Of a stretch of 64,000 nucleotides of DNA, positions 8,173-17,046 are shown in pieces (the stretch's first letter is position 1; each line of letters opens with the position of its first letter). The translations under genes were made by a program, and so were the position numbers. Below the pieces are notes generated by a model. That model worked only from the letters and a program-made list of their open reading frames with translations. It was not told the DNA's origin and did not search any database. The stretch covers positions 57,050 through 121,049 of the forward strand of contig JAFRJM010000022.1 of NCBI GenBank assembly GCA_017432285.1, written 5' to 3'. This DNA is from Oscillospiraceae bacterium (lineage in GTDB: Bacteria > Bacillota > Clostridia > Oscillospirales > Ruminococcaceae).

Positions 8173-10266
8173 TCACATAAGGAAATTATTTAAAAAGAGC
8201 TCAGCAGCAGCAACAAGCGCTGTTCCGCTGCATATCCAGAGAGCAATCATTTCATTGTAGTCTTCATCTGTAACTACAGATACTTTTAACAAGCTCCAGC
8301 CGTTTGCCATAAGGATAGATATGCATGGAATAATAGGTATGAGATAACGCGCCTGAACACCAAGTATAGAACTCGAACCAAGTGTCGAACATGCACAGTA
8401 GAATCCGGTTATGACGATGCCGTAAAATACTACGCTCAAAAGAGCAAGAAGCGTGCTTTCCCACTTGCGGTAATCCTTGAGCGCCGCTTTAGTACCAAGT
8501 ATAGACACTACGAACAACGTCAGTACAGTAAGGAAAGGAGTAAGGATCGTATCAACGTCCAGCCAGCCGAACTGACCGTTCCTGCCGATATAGAAAGCAT
8601 TCTGATACCCGTCAACAAGCAGGATCGCCAAGTAACGGAAAGGATTAGATAAAATGTACTGGATCTGAGCTTTTATATCCACTCCCGGCAGCACAGGTTC
8701 GGCAGACATTCCTTTGGAAGCGAACTGAACATATATATTCGATCCGAAATACAAGCCGTATCCGAAGATCAGGGCCGCTGCTGCCATCTTCCAGCTTCTC
8801 TTCTCTTTCGGGAGAAGGAAGATAAGGAAAAGCAGAACGACAGAAGTCGGTTTAATGGAAATAAGAAGACCGAAAGATATTACACTATACCAGAAATCCT
8901 TCTTATCCTCGAAGTCGCCCAGCATAAGACCAAGAAACGCCAGGAAAGAGCTTAGGTAGATAGCATCATACGAGAAACTGCTGCACATGAAGAGAGTCAG
9001 CGGCCAGAAACCTGCCAAAAGCACGGCAAAACGATATCGCTTTGCTTTCCTCATGGCGAAGTTGAATGCGCATACATACATCGCCGCATTCGCAAGTCTG
9101 CCTATGTACATAAGTATCAGGACATTTTTAGTGAAGAGCCTTCCTATCGCCATGGCGGCTCCCGGAAGAAGATATGGGCGGAGCACCTGAAGATGCGTCT
9201 CAAATCTGCGGAGGCCGGATATGTCTCCGTTTCTTCTCTCCATATATTCTGCTATTTTCGTCAGCGCATTCCCATCGCCGGTCTTTATGATGCGGTTGTG
9301 AAACTCGCCTTCAAATATATTTGTTAAGAGATATACCTCGTCAGGGAAGACATAGTTGTTGTCAAAATCAAATCTTCCCTCTGAGATCGTCCAGGCTCTC
9401 ATAAAGTGAATGTTCTCATCAGGCGCCTGAAGAGGGGCATTGGCAAAAACAAATATGATGACCAATATTGCTGCAAGCACCGTCATCCTCGCGGTAAATG
9501 ACTTGATAGACTTTACGATATATGAAGTGACTATCATGCACACACCGATAATGCCTCCGGCAATTGCAAGCGCATCGCCCACCGCAGAAGCAGCAGTGAA
9601 CATCTTGCTTGCCATGAGTCCCGCCAAAGATGCAAGGAATCCCATACCGAATGCAGCAGTGATCCAGAAGCTGAGATTAGATGTCTTCCTAATCTTGGCC
9701 TTGATCTGCACATACACAGTAAGGATAAGCGCCAAAGCCATCCACAGGACCATCCATTCCCCGAATGAGAAGGCTGCAGTCCTTACCTGGTCGTTTACTG
9801 TGAACCCAGAGAAAGTTACAAATGAATGCACTTTCTCTGTAGGATAGATCCTGACTGATTCAAGAGTATCCATTTGCAGCTTGGCAAGATATACGCCTTC
9901 GCTCTGATACTGCAGCGGGAAAACGAACTCGCCGGGTATTCCCTCAAGCGTTCCTGAAGCATATATCACCGTTTCCGACACGTCTCCGGGAGATTTTGTC
10001 ATATAGACAGTGATCGTATCCGCAGCACCAAAGTTGAAGATCTCACATGCAAAATATGAGTTGTTAGCCAACGCCTCATATTCGTGTTCGTTATCTGTTT
10101 CCAGAAACTCATAATTAGTGCAGTCACTCTCGGTGAAGGACTCTCTTTCAAAATCGGGAAGACTGTTTTTTCTATACCAAAAGAGTCCGGCTTCAAAAAC
10201 CAGAGAAAAAACCGTGATAAAGATAAGCACGATCGATACTGCGCTTTGTCCGCGAGACTCTTCCAT
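8173..10266 (-). CDS. DUF2142 family membrane protein
   Basis: A 697-residue protein: one N-terminal helix, an extracytoplasmic beta-rich region (about 35-165), then about 11 membrane segments. The conserved DUF2142 signature APDENIHFMRAW follows a helix at about residue 285. DUF2142 proteins are predicted GT-C-like enzymes found in surface polysaccharide and teichoic acid loci. It is first in the operon with the GT-C-like and O-acetylation genes. The ATG has AAGGG 5 bases upstream, and an extended -10 promoter lies 54 bases before it. Confidence 0.75.
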   Translation of the reverse strand: MEESRGQSAVSIVLIFITVFSLVFEAGLFWYRKNSLPDFERESFTESDCTNYEFLETDNEHEYEALANNSYFACEIFNFGAADTITVYMTKSPGDVSETVIYASGTLEGIPGEFVFPLQYQSEGVYLAKLQMDTLESVRIYPTEKVHSFVTFSGFTVNDQVRTAAFSFGEWMVLWMALALILTVYVQIKAKIRKTSNLSFWITAAFGMGFLASLAGLMASKMFTAASAVGDALAIAGGIIGVCMIVTSYIVKSIKSFTARMTVLAAILVIIFVFANAPLQAPDENIHFMRAWTISEGRFDFDNNYVFPDEVYLLTNIFEGEFHNRIIKTGDGNALTKIAEYMERRNGDISGLRRFETHLQVLRPYLLPGAAMAIGRLFTKNVLILMYIGRLANAAMYVCAFNFAMRKAKRYRFAVLLAGFWPLTLFMCSSFSYDAIYLSSFLAFLGLMLGDFEDKKDFWYSVISFGLLISIKPTSVVLLFLIFLLPKEKRSWKMAAAALIFGYGLYFGSNIYVQFASKGMSAEPVLPGVDIKAQIQYILSNPFRYLAILLVDGYQNAFYIGRNGQFGWLDVDTILTPFLTVLTLFVVSILGTKAALKDYRKWESTLLALLSVVFYGIVITGFYCACSTLGSSSILGVQARYLIPIIPCISILMANGWSLLKVSVVTDEDYNEMIALWICSGTALVAAAELFLNNFLM

Positions 10267-10319
10267 TATTTCCCTTCCTATTGCTGTTTCACAGTAAAAA
10301 GCAATTACATTAACAATTA

Positions 10320-10328
10320 ATTATACCA
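10320..10328 (-). promoter_or_regulatory. Extended -10 promoter of the DUF2142 operon
   Basis: Minus strand reads TGGTATAAT, a perfect TGnTATAAT. The -35 is poor, which is normal for extended -10 promoters. It drives the four-gene run ending at 3702. Confidence 0.5.
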
Positions 10329-10348
10329 CGTGAGCCGCTTGTGTATGA

Positions 10349-11008
10349 TCAGTCATCAAGCAGTTTAGCATCGATTATCTGGAAATTAGCCCTGTGGATA
10401 TAAAGAGGTTTACCATCTATAGACAGCTTTGTGAATTTTGGAAGATCATCGGGGATCTCCCAGTATACGCTTCTGCCGGAAAACACGTATATAGGCGCAC
10501 CGGTCTGGGATTTGATGACAACCACCATAGGCTTGCCTATGAAATTACGGATAGAATTCAAACGGCCTGCGATCAGCGCCTGTTCTGAGAGGGAACCGGT
10601 TCCGTCTGAGTTGATCTCATCCAGATAAAACTCATAGTCAGGTTTCAGACTTTTGTCATAAAACACGCAGGTGTCACCGCAAGAGATTATCTCCCTTCCA
10701 TCTATAGTTATGGTAATAACAGAGCTTAGTGTCTCATATTTGCCATTTGAGCCGTCTACGCTCAGATCCTGCCCTATGACATTAGATGAGATGTCTATTC
10801 TTTTCCCATGGGTAGTCATAGTTTTAAATCCGTTGTTGTCAAACGTATCGATTATGTATTCGTTTCCAAATATCGACCCATGCATCTCGGAGATCCTGTG
10901 TCGCAGATATTCAGATCTTACCAGAACCGCTACACCGATAATTGCTATAATGACCAGCACTGCGATCATGATCCGAAGTATTCTCTTCCATCTACCTGTA
11001 TCAGCCAT
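10349..11008 (-). CDS. Single-pass membrane protein of unknown function
   Basis: A 219-residue protein with an N-terminal membrane helix (about residues 10-28) and a soluble extracytoplasmic region of mixed alpha/beta character. Residues after the helix (SEIHGSIFGNEYIIDTF-like stretch, about 40-55) look like the start of a folded domain. No family was recognised. GGAGG 6 bases before the ATG supports the start. It lies 36 bases downstream of the G5/3D wall protein and upstream of the DUF2142 promoter, so a wall-associated role is possible but unproven. Confidence 0.6.
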   Translation of the reverse strand: MADTGRWKRILRIMIAVLVIIAIIGVAVLVRSEYLRHRISEMHGSIFGNEYIIDTFDNNGFKTMTTHGKRIDISSNVIGQDLSVDGSNGKYETLSSVITITIDGREIISCGDTCVFYDKSLKPDYEFYLDEINSDGTGSLSEQALIAGRLNSIRNFIGKPMVVVIKSQTGAPIYVFSGRSVYWEIPDDLPKFTKLSIDGKPLYIHRANFQIIDAKLLDD

Positions 11009-11044
11009 TACATTCCTCCATATATAAATACTATTAAATAAATA

Positions 11045-13459
11045 TTATGCAGGGACTCTGCTTCTAAACATGCCTTCCTTTGCAACATATCCACTCAGTT
11101 CGCTCTGTGTCAGCTGTTTTACGACATATACATTCAGACTCCTTGCTCCAAAGAAAGTACATTCGCGGTATGTATCAAAAAACAGATCCACTACTGCATC
11201 CCCAGCCGCAGATGCCTCACAGTAGTCACACGCGATAGCCCATCCGTACACAAAGCTTCCATCACCATTGGTTATGTAAAGCAGTGACCCATACGGGATA
11301 AGGCTTGGATCAACAGCCACCATTCCCTGAGAAAGATACATGCCTGACGCACCGTATGCACCTTTTTTGAAGTTGTACGCCGTGCATCTTCCGGAATATA
11401 CAGCGCTGTATTCTGCCGGAGCATTGCCGAGTATCTGAATATCAGTATACTGAGCTCCATTGATCGGGGAAGCAGCCACGTTTGCTCCTACAAGAAGGAT
11501 ATAGTCTGTCGGTTCTTTTGTAACAACAGAGCTTATCTCCTCCCTGCTTTCCAGTTCACCATTCACATACTTTTCTTTATAAGTGACCTCGCGCTCGCCG
11601 TCAGCCTGATTGTCCTGGTTGATGGCGTATGTCCTTCCGGAGCGAAGCACAGGTGTCAGTTTCTCGATCGCTTCACCGGGTATCGGCTCTGTTTCTGTAA
11701 CCGTCTTATAAAGGATACGCGTTATCTTAACTGTATCTCCTTCAGAAATAGGATCTGTCAGTGACGGCTCGATAATATCGTCATCTGCCAGAGTAACATT
11801 TGCTTTTTTAAGAAGATCATCTACTGTTTTTATCTCCCCTGGCAATGCACGAATCTCGCTTACTGCCCCGTCTGCAGAAAGATAATAATTTACAGCACGT
11901 TCTACCTCAACAGTCTGCACCGGCCCGGTCTCTTCCACCGTAACCTGATCCGGCTTTTCAAGACTTCCCGTTGGTCCTTCCTCAGAGATCTTTTCCGGAT
12001 CTTTTTCATTGGAAACAGTAATGCCTACGAATTCTTTCTCAACATTTTCTTCACTGTTCGTCTCTTCATTCTGAGTAACAGGCCTTGTTTCTTCATTGTT
12101 GCTATTAGGTACAGGCTCATTGATATTAATCTCAGGAACCGGTTCTACTTCAAAATCATCAGGATTAATGTCCTCGAACTCAACTATCAGATCACTGAGC
12201 CAGCTTTCGAACTTCTCTCCAAAGCTTTTCTTCTCTGTTTCAGTTTCATCTTCTTTGACCTGAACAGGTTCATCTTCTTGCTTATCTATAAACTCGGAGC
12301 TATCCGGGCGCTTTTTTCTTCCATCCGTTGAACTGTTCTCTGAAGTATGTTGAACCTCGTAGAAAAGGTTTATACGCCATCCTTTTTCGTAAGCATATGC
12401 TCCGGAACTGATGATACCGAACAGGATCAGCCACACTGCTGCATGTAAAATATGGCGTTTGAGCCAATCCTGTGTTTCTTCCCTGTCTTTCTCTTCCTGA
12501 GTCCGATTCAGTCCCCACAGATCCGAGAGTTCCTCAGCTACAGCACTTTCTTTAGTTGATTCCTCTTCAGGGGTTTCTTCTGCTTCACTTTCGGAAGTCT
12601 CCGCAGGTTCGCTTTCTTCGGCTTCTTCCTGAGTTATTTCCTCTGACCCGTCTTCGATCTCTTCGGACTCGTTTTCCTCTGAAGTCTCTTCTTCAGATAA
12701 TCCTTCCAGAGTCTCTTCAGTTTCATCTATTTCTGATTCTTCCTCTGATGTTTCTCCTGTTTCCTCTGATCTGTCTTCGACCTCTTCAGTTTCATTATCT
12801 TCTGAAACTTCTTCCTCAGACAGTACCTCAGGAATCTCCTCAGTTTCAGCGGCCTCAGCTTCTTCCTCGGAGATCTCTTCTGAAACACTCGTGTCTATAT
12901 CTTCGGGTAATCCCTCTTCTGCTGGTTCCCCTATCTCTATGACAGGCTCAGCTGGCTCTGTGGCTTCGATTTCAGGTGCCTCTTCTATGACTTCTTCAGG
13001 TACTGCAGATTGGTTTTCAGGCTCCCCATCCTCAGAGGTGAAGAACGGCATGCTCTCCATCTGAGAAGTGAGATCCTCTATAACAGCAGCATCTTCCTCC
13101 ATAGATTCAAGAAGAGGATTCACAGTTGCCGTCTCAGCTGCCTCAGCAACAGTCTCTATCTCCGGGACCTCTACATACAGATCCTCTATTGCGGGCTCAC
13201 CCTCCGGTTTCCAGGATCCCTCGCTCATCTGAGCAAGGTCTTCTGAAGAGAACTTCGGTCCTTCTTCAGAGATATCATGCAGATCTATCGGCTCTTTCTG
13301 AACTGGCTCGGCGGACACTGCCGTTTCTACGTGTGTAAGCTGGTCCTGAAGAGCAACATCAAGTATATCCGGCTGAAGCTGTGAAACTTTCACAGCGGCA
13401 TCCGAACCTTTCTTTCCACCGAGGAGTCTTTTCAGTTTTTCTCCAAGTGTTTCGCGCAT
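11045..13459 (-). CDS. G5 and 3D domain cell-wall protein with a long acidic N-terminus
   Basis: An 804-residue protein. Residues 1 to about 330 are extremely Glu-rich with imperfect EET/SEE repeats and no secretion signal. One membrane helix follows at about 335-355 (AAVWLILFGIISSGAYAY). Then come a second acidic linker, a DUF348-like segment (about 525-580), a G5 domain (about 590-665) and a C-terminal 3D domain (about 690-790) with the paired Asp motif AVDPSLIPYG and ACDYCEA. The 3D domain is the double-psi beta-barrel fold of MltA and resuscitation/stationary-phase muralytic proteins such as YabE and YocH, so peptidoglycan cleavage outside the cell is likely. The start was chosen at ATG 13459 (GGAG 5 bases before). 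The large cytoplasmic acidic region is unusual. Confidence 0.8.
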   Translation of the reverse strand: MRETLGEKLKRLLGGKKGSDAAVKVSQLQPDILDVALQDQLTHVETAVSAEPVQKEPIDLHDISEEGPKFSSEDLAQMSEGSWKPEGEPAIEDLYVEVPEIETVAEAAETATVNPLLESMEEDAAVIEDLTSQMESMPFFTSEDGEPENQSAVPEEVIEEAPEIEATEPAEPVIEIGEPAEEGLPEDIDTSVSEEISEEEAEAAETEEIPEVLSEEEVSEDNETEEVEDRSEETGETSEEESEIDETEETLEGLSEEETSEENESEEIEDGSEEITQEEAEESEPAETSESEAEETPEEESTKESAVAEELSDLWGLNRTQEEKDREETQDWLKRHILHAAVWLILFGIISSGAYAYEKGWRINLFYEVQHTSENSSTDGRKKRPDSSEFIDKQEDEPVQVKEDETETEKKSFGEKFESWLSDLIVEFEDINPDDFEVEPVPEININEPVPNSNNEETRPVTQNEETNSEENVEKEFVGITVSNEKDPEKISEEGPTGSLEKPDQVTVEETGPVQTVEVERAVNYYLSADGAVSEIRALPGEIKTVDDLLKKANVTLADDDIIEPSLTDPISEGDTVKITRILYKTVTETEPIPGEAIEKLTPVLRSGRTYAINQDNQADGEREVTYKEKYVNGELESREEISSVVTKEPTDYILLVGANVAASPINGAQYTDIQILGNAPAEYSAVYSGRCTAYNFKKGAYGASGMYLSQGMVAVDPSLIPYGSLLYITNGDGSFVYGWAIACDYCEASAAGDAVVDLFFDTYRECTFFGARSLNVYVVKQLTQSELSGYVAKEGMFRSRVPA

Positions 13460-13474
13460 AAACACTCCGTTGTA

Positions 13475-13924
13475 TTAATGTCTAATATTCTCAAAAAAGG
13501 TCTGCAGCATCTCCCTGCACTCTTCTTCCAGGACACCGCCGAAAACATCCGGTCTCTTACCAAGAGGAAGAATCGTGAGATCTGCCACACTGCCCATGCA
13601 GCCTGCTTCCCTGTCGTATGCTCCGAACACCACTCTGTCCAATCTGGACTGGATACAGGCTCCTGCACACATAACACATGGCTCAAGCGTTACATACAGC
13701 GTACAACCGTCCAGCTTCCAGCTGTCCGTCTTCTCAGCTGCTCTCTCAATGGCGATAATTTCCGCATGTCCGGACGGCGAATGAGACTTCTCTCTGAGGT
13801 TGTGTCCAGCAGCTATCATTTCTCCGTCTTTTACTACAACAGCGCCTACAGGGATCTCCCCTTCTTCACAGGCGATCCGTGCTTCTTCCAGAGCAAATCT
13901 CATCCATTTTTCGTCAATGCCCAT
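13475..13924 (-). CDS. tadA: tRNA-specific adenosine deaminase TadA
   Basis: A 149-residue zinc deaminase that converts the wobble adenosine of tRNA-Arg(ACG) to inosine. The catalytic zinc motif is complete: H53-A-E55 and P82-C83-V-M-C86. The substrate-binding GEIPVGAVVV stretch is at 22-31. Length is typical. The ATG at 13924 is preferred over an upstream TTG because TGAGG lies 9 bases before it. It sits 15 bases upstream of the G5/3D gene and is probably co-transcribed with it. Confidence 0.95.
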   Translation of the reverse strand: MGIDEKWMRFALEEARIACEEGEIPVGAVVVKDGEMIAAGHNLREKSHSPSGHAEIIAIERAAEKTDSWKLDGCTLYVTLEPCVMCAGACIQSRLDRVVFGAYDREAGCMGSVADLTILPLGKRPDVFGGVLEEECREMLQTFFENIRH

Positions 13925-14112
13925 CCGCAAAAACCTCAAAAAAGCTTAAAATGGTATCTGCTAAGATATGTCGTCATAAAACCCCATTATATGTTCGGAT
14001 TATACCTCAAAATGTCATAAAAGGAAAACCCGAATGCCAAAGTGTCACAGATTGTTTACGATTTTGTTGCCAATCCCTTATTCAATGGGTAAGTCCATAG
14101 CTACCAATAGCA

Positions 14113-14304
14113 TCAACCCAAATAAAAACAGACACCTGAATCGGGATCATCCCACTCATGTGTCTGTCTTCTTTTGTAGGCTTTCGGATTCTCGGGTTTT
14201 CTTGTCACCGGGTTGAATCCGTTCCATGTGTTCCGTTTTCTTCTGTCCAGTTCTTTTTTCTGTTTCTTGGACATCTTTTCGTACGGAATAATCTTCTTAT
14301 CCAT
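14113..14304 (-). CDS. Small basic protein of unknown function
   Basis: A 63-residue, highly charged protein (Lys/Arg-rich N-terminal half, phrases MSKKQKKELDRRKR and WNGFNPVTRKP). No membrane segment. A good AGGAGG is present 5-6 bases before the ATG. Similar short proteins occur next to DUF6472 genes in Clostridia, as far as I recall, which is the arrangement here. The composition suggests nucleic acid or ribosome binding, but this is inference. Confidence 0.65.
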   Translation of the reverse strand: MDKKIIPYEKMSKKQKKELDRRKRNTWNGFNPVTRKPENPKAYKRRQTHEWDDPDSGVCFYLG

Positions 14305-14384
14305 CTTATTACCTCCTAATGATCTTTGCAGTATAGAAATATATCAGAAAGGAAGGCAATACACAAGTATACGAACGGCGTATT

Positions 14385-14594
14385 TCAGTTCTGCTTGCGC
14401 ACCATCGTGTATTCGTCGTAATAGCGGTAGAAAGGACACACGGGAGCGCCATGCTCCATAACACGCAGATACTCATCTTCATCGAGATCCATGGAGCACA
14501 TGTAGCAGTCATATTCCTCGTCATAGTCGTAGTACTGGCAGTTCTCACAGTCAGCAGGCGGCATGACTTTATGCGGTTTTTTCTCTTCAGGCAT
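14385..14594 (-). CDS. DUF6472-like small cysteine-rich protein
   Basis: A 69-residue acidic protein with CENCQYYDYDEEYDCYMC, a later CPFY, and the repeated DEDEY typical of a short Clostridia family (DUF6472). Four Cys in two pairs suggest a metal site. The internal ATG at 14594 is chosen over a longer reading because AGAGGA lies 6 bases upstream. It is located between a CofE-like gene and another small protein gene on the same strand. Function unknown. Confidence 0.65.
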   Translation of the reverse strand: MPEEKKPHKVMPPADCENCQYYDYDEEYDCYMCSMDLDEDEYLRVMEHGAPVCPFYRYYDEYTMVRKQN

Positions 14595-14610
14595 CGATAT
14601 TCCTCTTGTT

Positions 14611-14640
14611 AAAAGATGCCTCTCCTCAGGGAAAGGCATC
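14611..14640 (-). terminator. Terminator of the CofE-like gene
   Basis: A 7-bp stem (14615-14621 / 14634-14640) followed on the minus strand by TTTT. It lies 10 bases past the CofE-like stop and overlaps the region before the DUF6472 gene. Confidence 0.55.
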
Positions 14641-14649
14641 CTCTCGTAA

Positions 14650-15831
14650 TTATTTGGAGTAGTTAGTGAAGTAGTTCTGTACTACAACTATAGGAGTTCC
14701 TTTGTCTCCGCTTCCGCTGGTCAGGTCGCAAAGGCTTCCGATCAGGTCTGTCAGGCGACGCGGTGTCGTTCCTTCAGATGCCATGTTGCCTTTCAGGTTG
14801 GCATCCTTGTTAGCGATAGCCTTCTTGATGGCCTCAGTGAGTTCCTCGCCGGAGAGCTCGGAGAAATCATTGTCTGCAAGGTATTTCAGTTTCAGCTCGT
14901 TCGGCACTCCCTCGAGTCCGTCCGTGTATCCCGGGCTGACAACAGGGTCTGCAAGCTCCCAGATCTTTCCGACAGGATCCTTGAAAGCTCCGTCTCCGTA
15001 GATCATAGCTTCAACTTTCTTTCCTGTCTTGCTGCGCAGTTCTTCTGCGATAGCAACTGCGACTTCCTTGGCATTGTTCGGGAAGAGCTTGACAACGCTT
15101 TCTGTGGCCTTGTTGGTCCCGAGCAGTCCGTACTCCGCATTGTATCCGCTGCCATTTACAGGGGCATTCAGGATGTCGCAGAGCGTGAGGACCTTCTCAC
15201 CGCCGGCCTTGCGGATACGGCGGGCTGTGCGCTCGCGGGTGTGGGTATCACAGCAGATGACGTTCTTTGTATACTCCAGGATTGCTTCCGGACGGTTTGC
15301 AAGGATTATTTCGGCTTCGGCTCCCTCTTCTTTGACGAGGTTCTCATAGTACTCAAGATAGTCCACTCCGGTGAACGGGTGCTTTACCACGCCGAACAAT
15401 CTGCGGAAATCCGCAAGCGTAAGGACATCAGTATACGGATCCACGCCGCTATCGTCCAGCGTATCCTCATCGATGAGGTGGTTGCCTACTTCATCTGAGG
15501 GATATCCAAACTGGATGACTACTTTCTTGGCTCCGCGTGCAATGCCTCTAAGGCATATAGCAAATCTGTTTCTGGAGAGGATCGGGAAAACGATTCCCAC
15601 TGTCTCTCCGCCCAGTTTTGTGCGAACGTCTTCGCCTATATCATCAACAGAGCAATAGTTTCCTGCTGCTCTGGCTACGACTGCTTCAGTAACTGCAATG
15701 ACATCACGGTCCTGCAGTTCAAATCCGTCCTCTTCACAAGCTTTAAGAACGCTGTCAACAACGATGGAAACGATATCATCACCTTCACGGATGATCGGCG
15801 CACGAACGCCGCGGGAAATTGTGCCAGGCAT
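14650..15831 (-). CDS. CofE-like gamma-glutamyl ligase (coenzyme F420-0:L-glutamate ligase family)
   Basis: A 393-residue protein of the F420-0:L-glutamate ligase family (N-terminal TISRGVRAPIIREGDDIVSIVVDSV; metal-binding-like DRDVIAVTEAVVARAAGNY at about 35-55). In archaea and actinobacteria CofE adds glutamate to the deazaflavin cofactor F420 using GTP. The protein here is longer than the usual ~250-residue CofE and no F420 biosynthesis gene is in the window, so the substrate in this organism is probably different. The ATG at 15831 has GGAGG 8 bases upstream. Confidence 0.8.
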   Translation of the reverse strand: MPGTISRGVRAPIIREGDDIVSIVVDSVLKACEEDGFELQDRDVIAVTEAVVARAAGNYCSVDDIGEDVRTKLGGETVGIVFPILSRNRFAICLRGIARGAKKVVIQFGYPSDEVGNHLIDEDTLDDSGVDPYTDVLTLADFRRLFGVVKHPFTGVDYLEYYENLVKEEGAEAEIILANRPEAILEYTKNVICCDTHTRERTARRIRKAGGEKVLTLCDILNAPVNGSGYNAEYGLLGTNKATESVVKLFPNNAKEVAVAIAEELRSKTGKKVEAMIYGDGAFKDPVGKIWELADPVVSPGYTDGLEGVPNELKLKYLADNDFSELSGEELTEAIKKAIANKDANLKGNMASEGTTPRRLTDLIGSLCDLTSGSGDKGTPIVVVQNYFTNYSK

Positions 15832-15941
15832 AAACAATACCTCCAAAAAACATAGATTATCACAACAGAGAAATTATATCACACTGCATAATAATGAAGT
15901 GCAATTTTATACCGTTTCTTCCAAATTTTTTCCGTGTTTTG

Positions 15942-15947
15942 TATAAT
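15942..15947 (+). promoter_or_regulatory. -10 element before the MscS gene
   Basis: Perfect TATAAT 23 bases before the start codon. The -35 region is weak (TTCCAA). Confidence 0.45.
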
Positions 15948-15970
15948 GTATCTCATCTGGAGGAATACAT

Positions 15971-16732
15971 ATGGACGCTATTATTGAAAACCTGAACCGT
16001 TCGAATTTGATAGCCAGCATCTTAGTAGTGGCCACTGTCGGTTTGATCCTGCATGCGCTGGACAAGATATATACTTCCCTCTCAAGCAGACCCGGAGTAA
16101 ATAAAGGTGAAAAAGGCACCGCCATCCAGGTCACATACAGCCTTATCAGACTTGTTCTGATAGCAGGGTGCATCTTTTCCGTTCTGCAGATCAACGGCAT
16201 CGATGTAAGCTCGATGCTTGCAGGAGTCGGACTGGTCAGTGCTTTCATCGGCTTAGCCGCCCAGGATTTTCTCAAGGACATCGTTATGGGTACCCGCATG
16301 CTCACCGACCGTTTCTTCGAAGTTGGAGATGTAGTGCAGTATGGATCTTTTGAAGGAGTAGTTGAAAGTTTCGACATAAGATGCACCAAGATCCGCGGCC
16401 TGTCTGACGGACGCATACTCACAGTGTGCAACCGAAACATCTCGGAGATATCCGCATATCCAAAAGAGATGGGAAGCGCTGTCACTGTGCTGATCCCTAT
16501 CTCCGAAGATCCTGCCAAAATCGAAAAGGCTTTCAAGAGAGCCATCGACCGGATCACAGAGGATAAAGACGTCATTTCAGCCAAGTATTTAGGCCTGACA
16601 TCACTCACAGGAAAAATGGGCAACTATTCCCTGCTGGTAAGAACAAGCGCAGAAAAAAGGCTTTCCGCAAAAGGAAAAGCACTGCCGATACTTGTGGAAG
16701 AACTAAGAAAAGACGATCTTCTTCCGCACTGA
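15971..16732 (+). CDS. Small-conductance mechanosensitive channel (MscS family)
   Basis: A 253-residue channel that opens on membrane tension to release solutes in hypo-osmotic shock. Three membrane segments lie at about 12-30, 58-78 and 82-110. The last is the Gly/Ala-rich pore helix (SSMLAGVGLVSAFIGLAAQDFLKDIVMG), the family hallmark. A beta domain (RFFEVGDVVQYGSFEGVVESFDIR) and an alpha/beta C-terminus follow. GGAGG precedes the ATG at 15971. It is a single gene followed by the riboswitch region. Confidence 0.92.
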   Translation: MDAIIENLNRSNLIASILVVATVGLILHALDKIYTSLSSRPGVNKGEKGTAIQVTYSLIRLVLIAGCIFSVLQINGIDVSSMLAGVGLVSAFIGLAAQDFLKDIVMGTRMLTDRFFEVGDVVQYGSFEGVVESFDIRCTKIRGLSDGRILTVCNRNISEISAYPKEMGSAVTVLIPISEDPAKIEKAFKRAIDRITEDKDVISAKYLGLTSLTGKMGNYSLLVRTSAEKRLSAKGKALPILVEELRKDDLLPH

Positions 16733-16791
16733 AAAAGTCTCTACCACATTTTGAAAATGTGATGTAAAATTATACAAATCGAATAATCATA

Positions 16792-16944
16792 CAGTCTCCA
16801 GCGCCAGGGAAGCAGGTGAGATTCCTGCACGAACGAGTCGCCGTGTTGAACTGAGGCCATCCCCACAATGCCATTGGGAAATCTTCCTGAGAAGGCGGGG
16901 ATGTTCCGTCGGAAGTTCTGAGTCGAAAGACCTTCTGGAAACTG
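16792..16944 (+). promoter_or_regulatory. Cobalamin riboswitch aptamer
   Basis: The core GGGAAGCAGGTGAGATTCCT (16807-16826) is the conserved cobalamin-riboswitch segment, followed by GCCGTGT and a B12-box-like AGTCGAAAGACC (16921-16932). A closing P1 helix is visible: CAGTCTCCAG (16792-16801) pairs with CTGGAAACTG (16935-16944) at 9 of 10 positions. It lies about 100 bases before the DUF4430 gene. The expression platform is not clear: a T-run at 16980-16987 lies inside a possible CGCAGCAA/TTGTTGCG hairpin (16967-16994), which could be part of a terminator or antiterminator. A TATACA at 16771-16776 may be the -10 element. Confidence 0.88.
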
Positions 16945-17046
16945 CGGCAGACCGCTGTGCCCGTCTCGCAGCAATGCTCTTTTTTTGTTGCGGTCATGTC
17001 TTCAACGCTGAACTGTACGGTTGTTCCAGAATTAGGGAGGAAAAAC

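Noticed and set aside
12300-13246. Glu-rich repeats in the G5/3D gene seen as possible tandem DNA repeats
   Set aside because: Similarity is at the amino-acid level and irregular; no clean DNA repeat unit.
16747-16763. Palindrome CACATTTT-G-AAAATGTG after the MscS gene
   Set aside because: AT-rich, without a T-run, and too close to the riboswitch promoter to be called a terminator; possibly chance.
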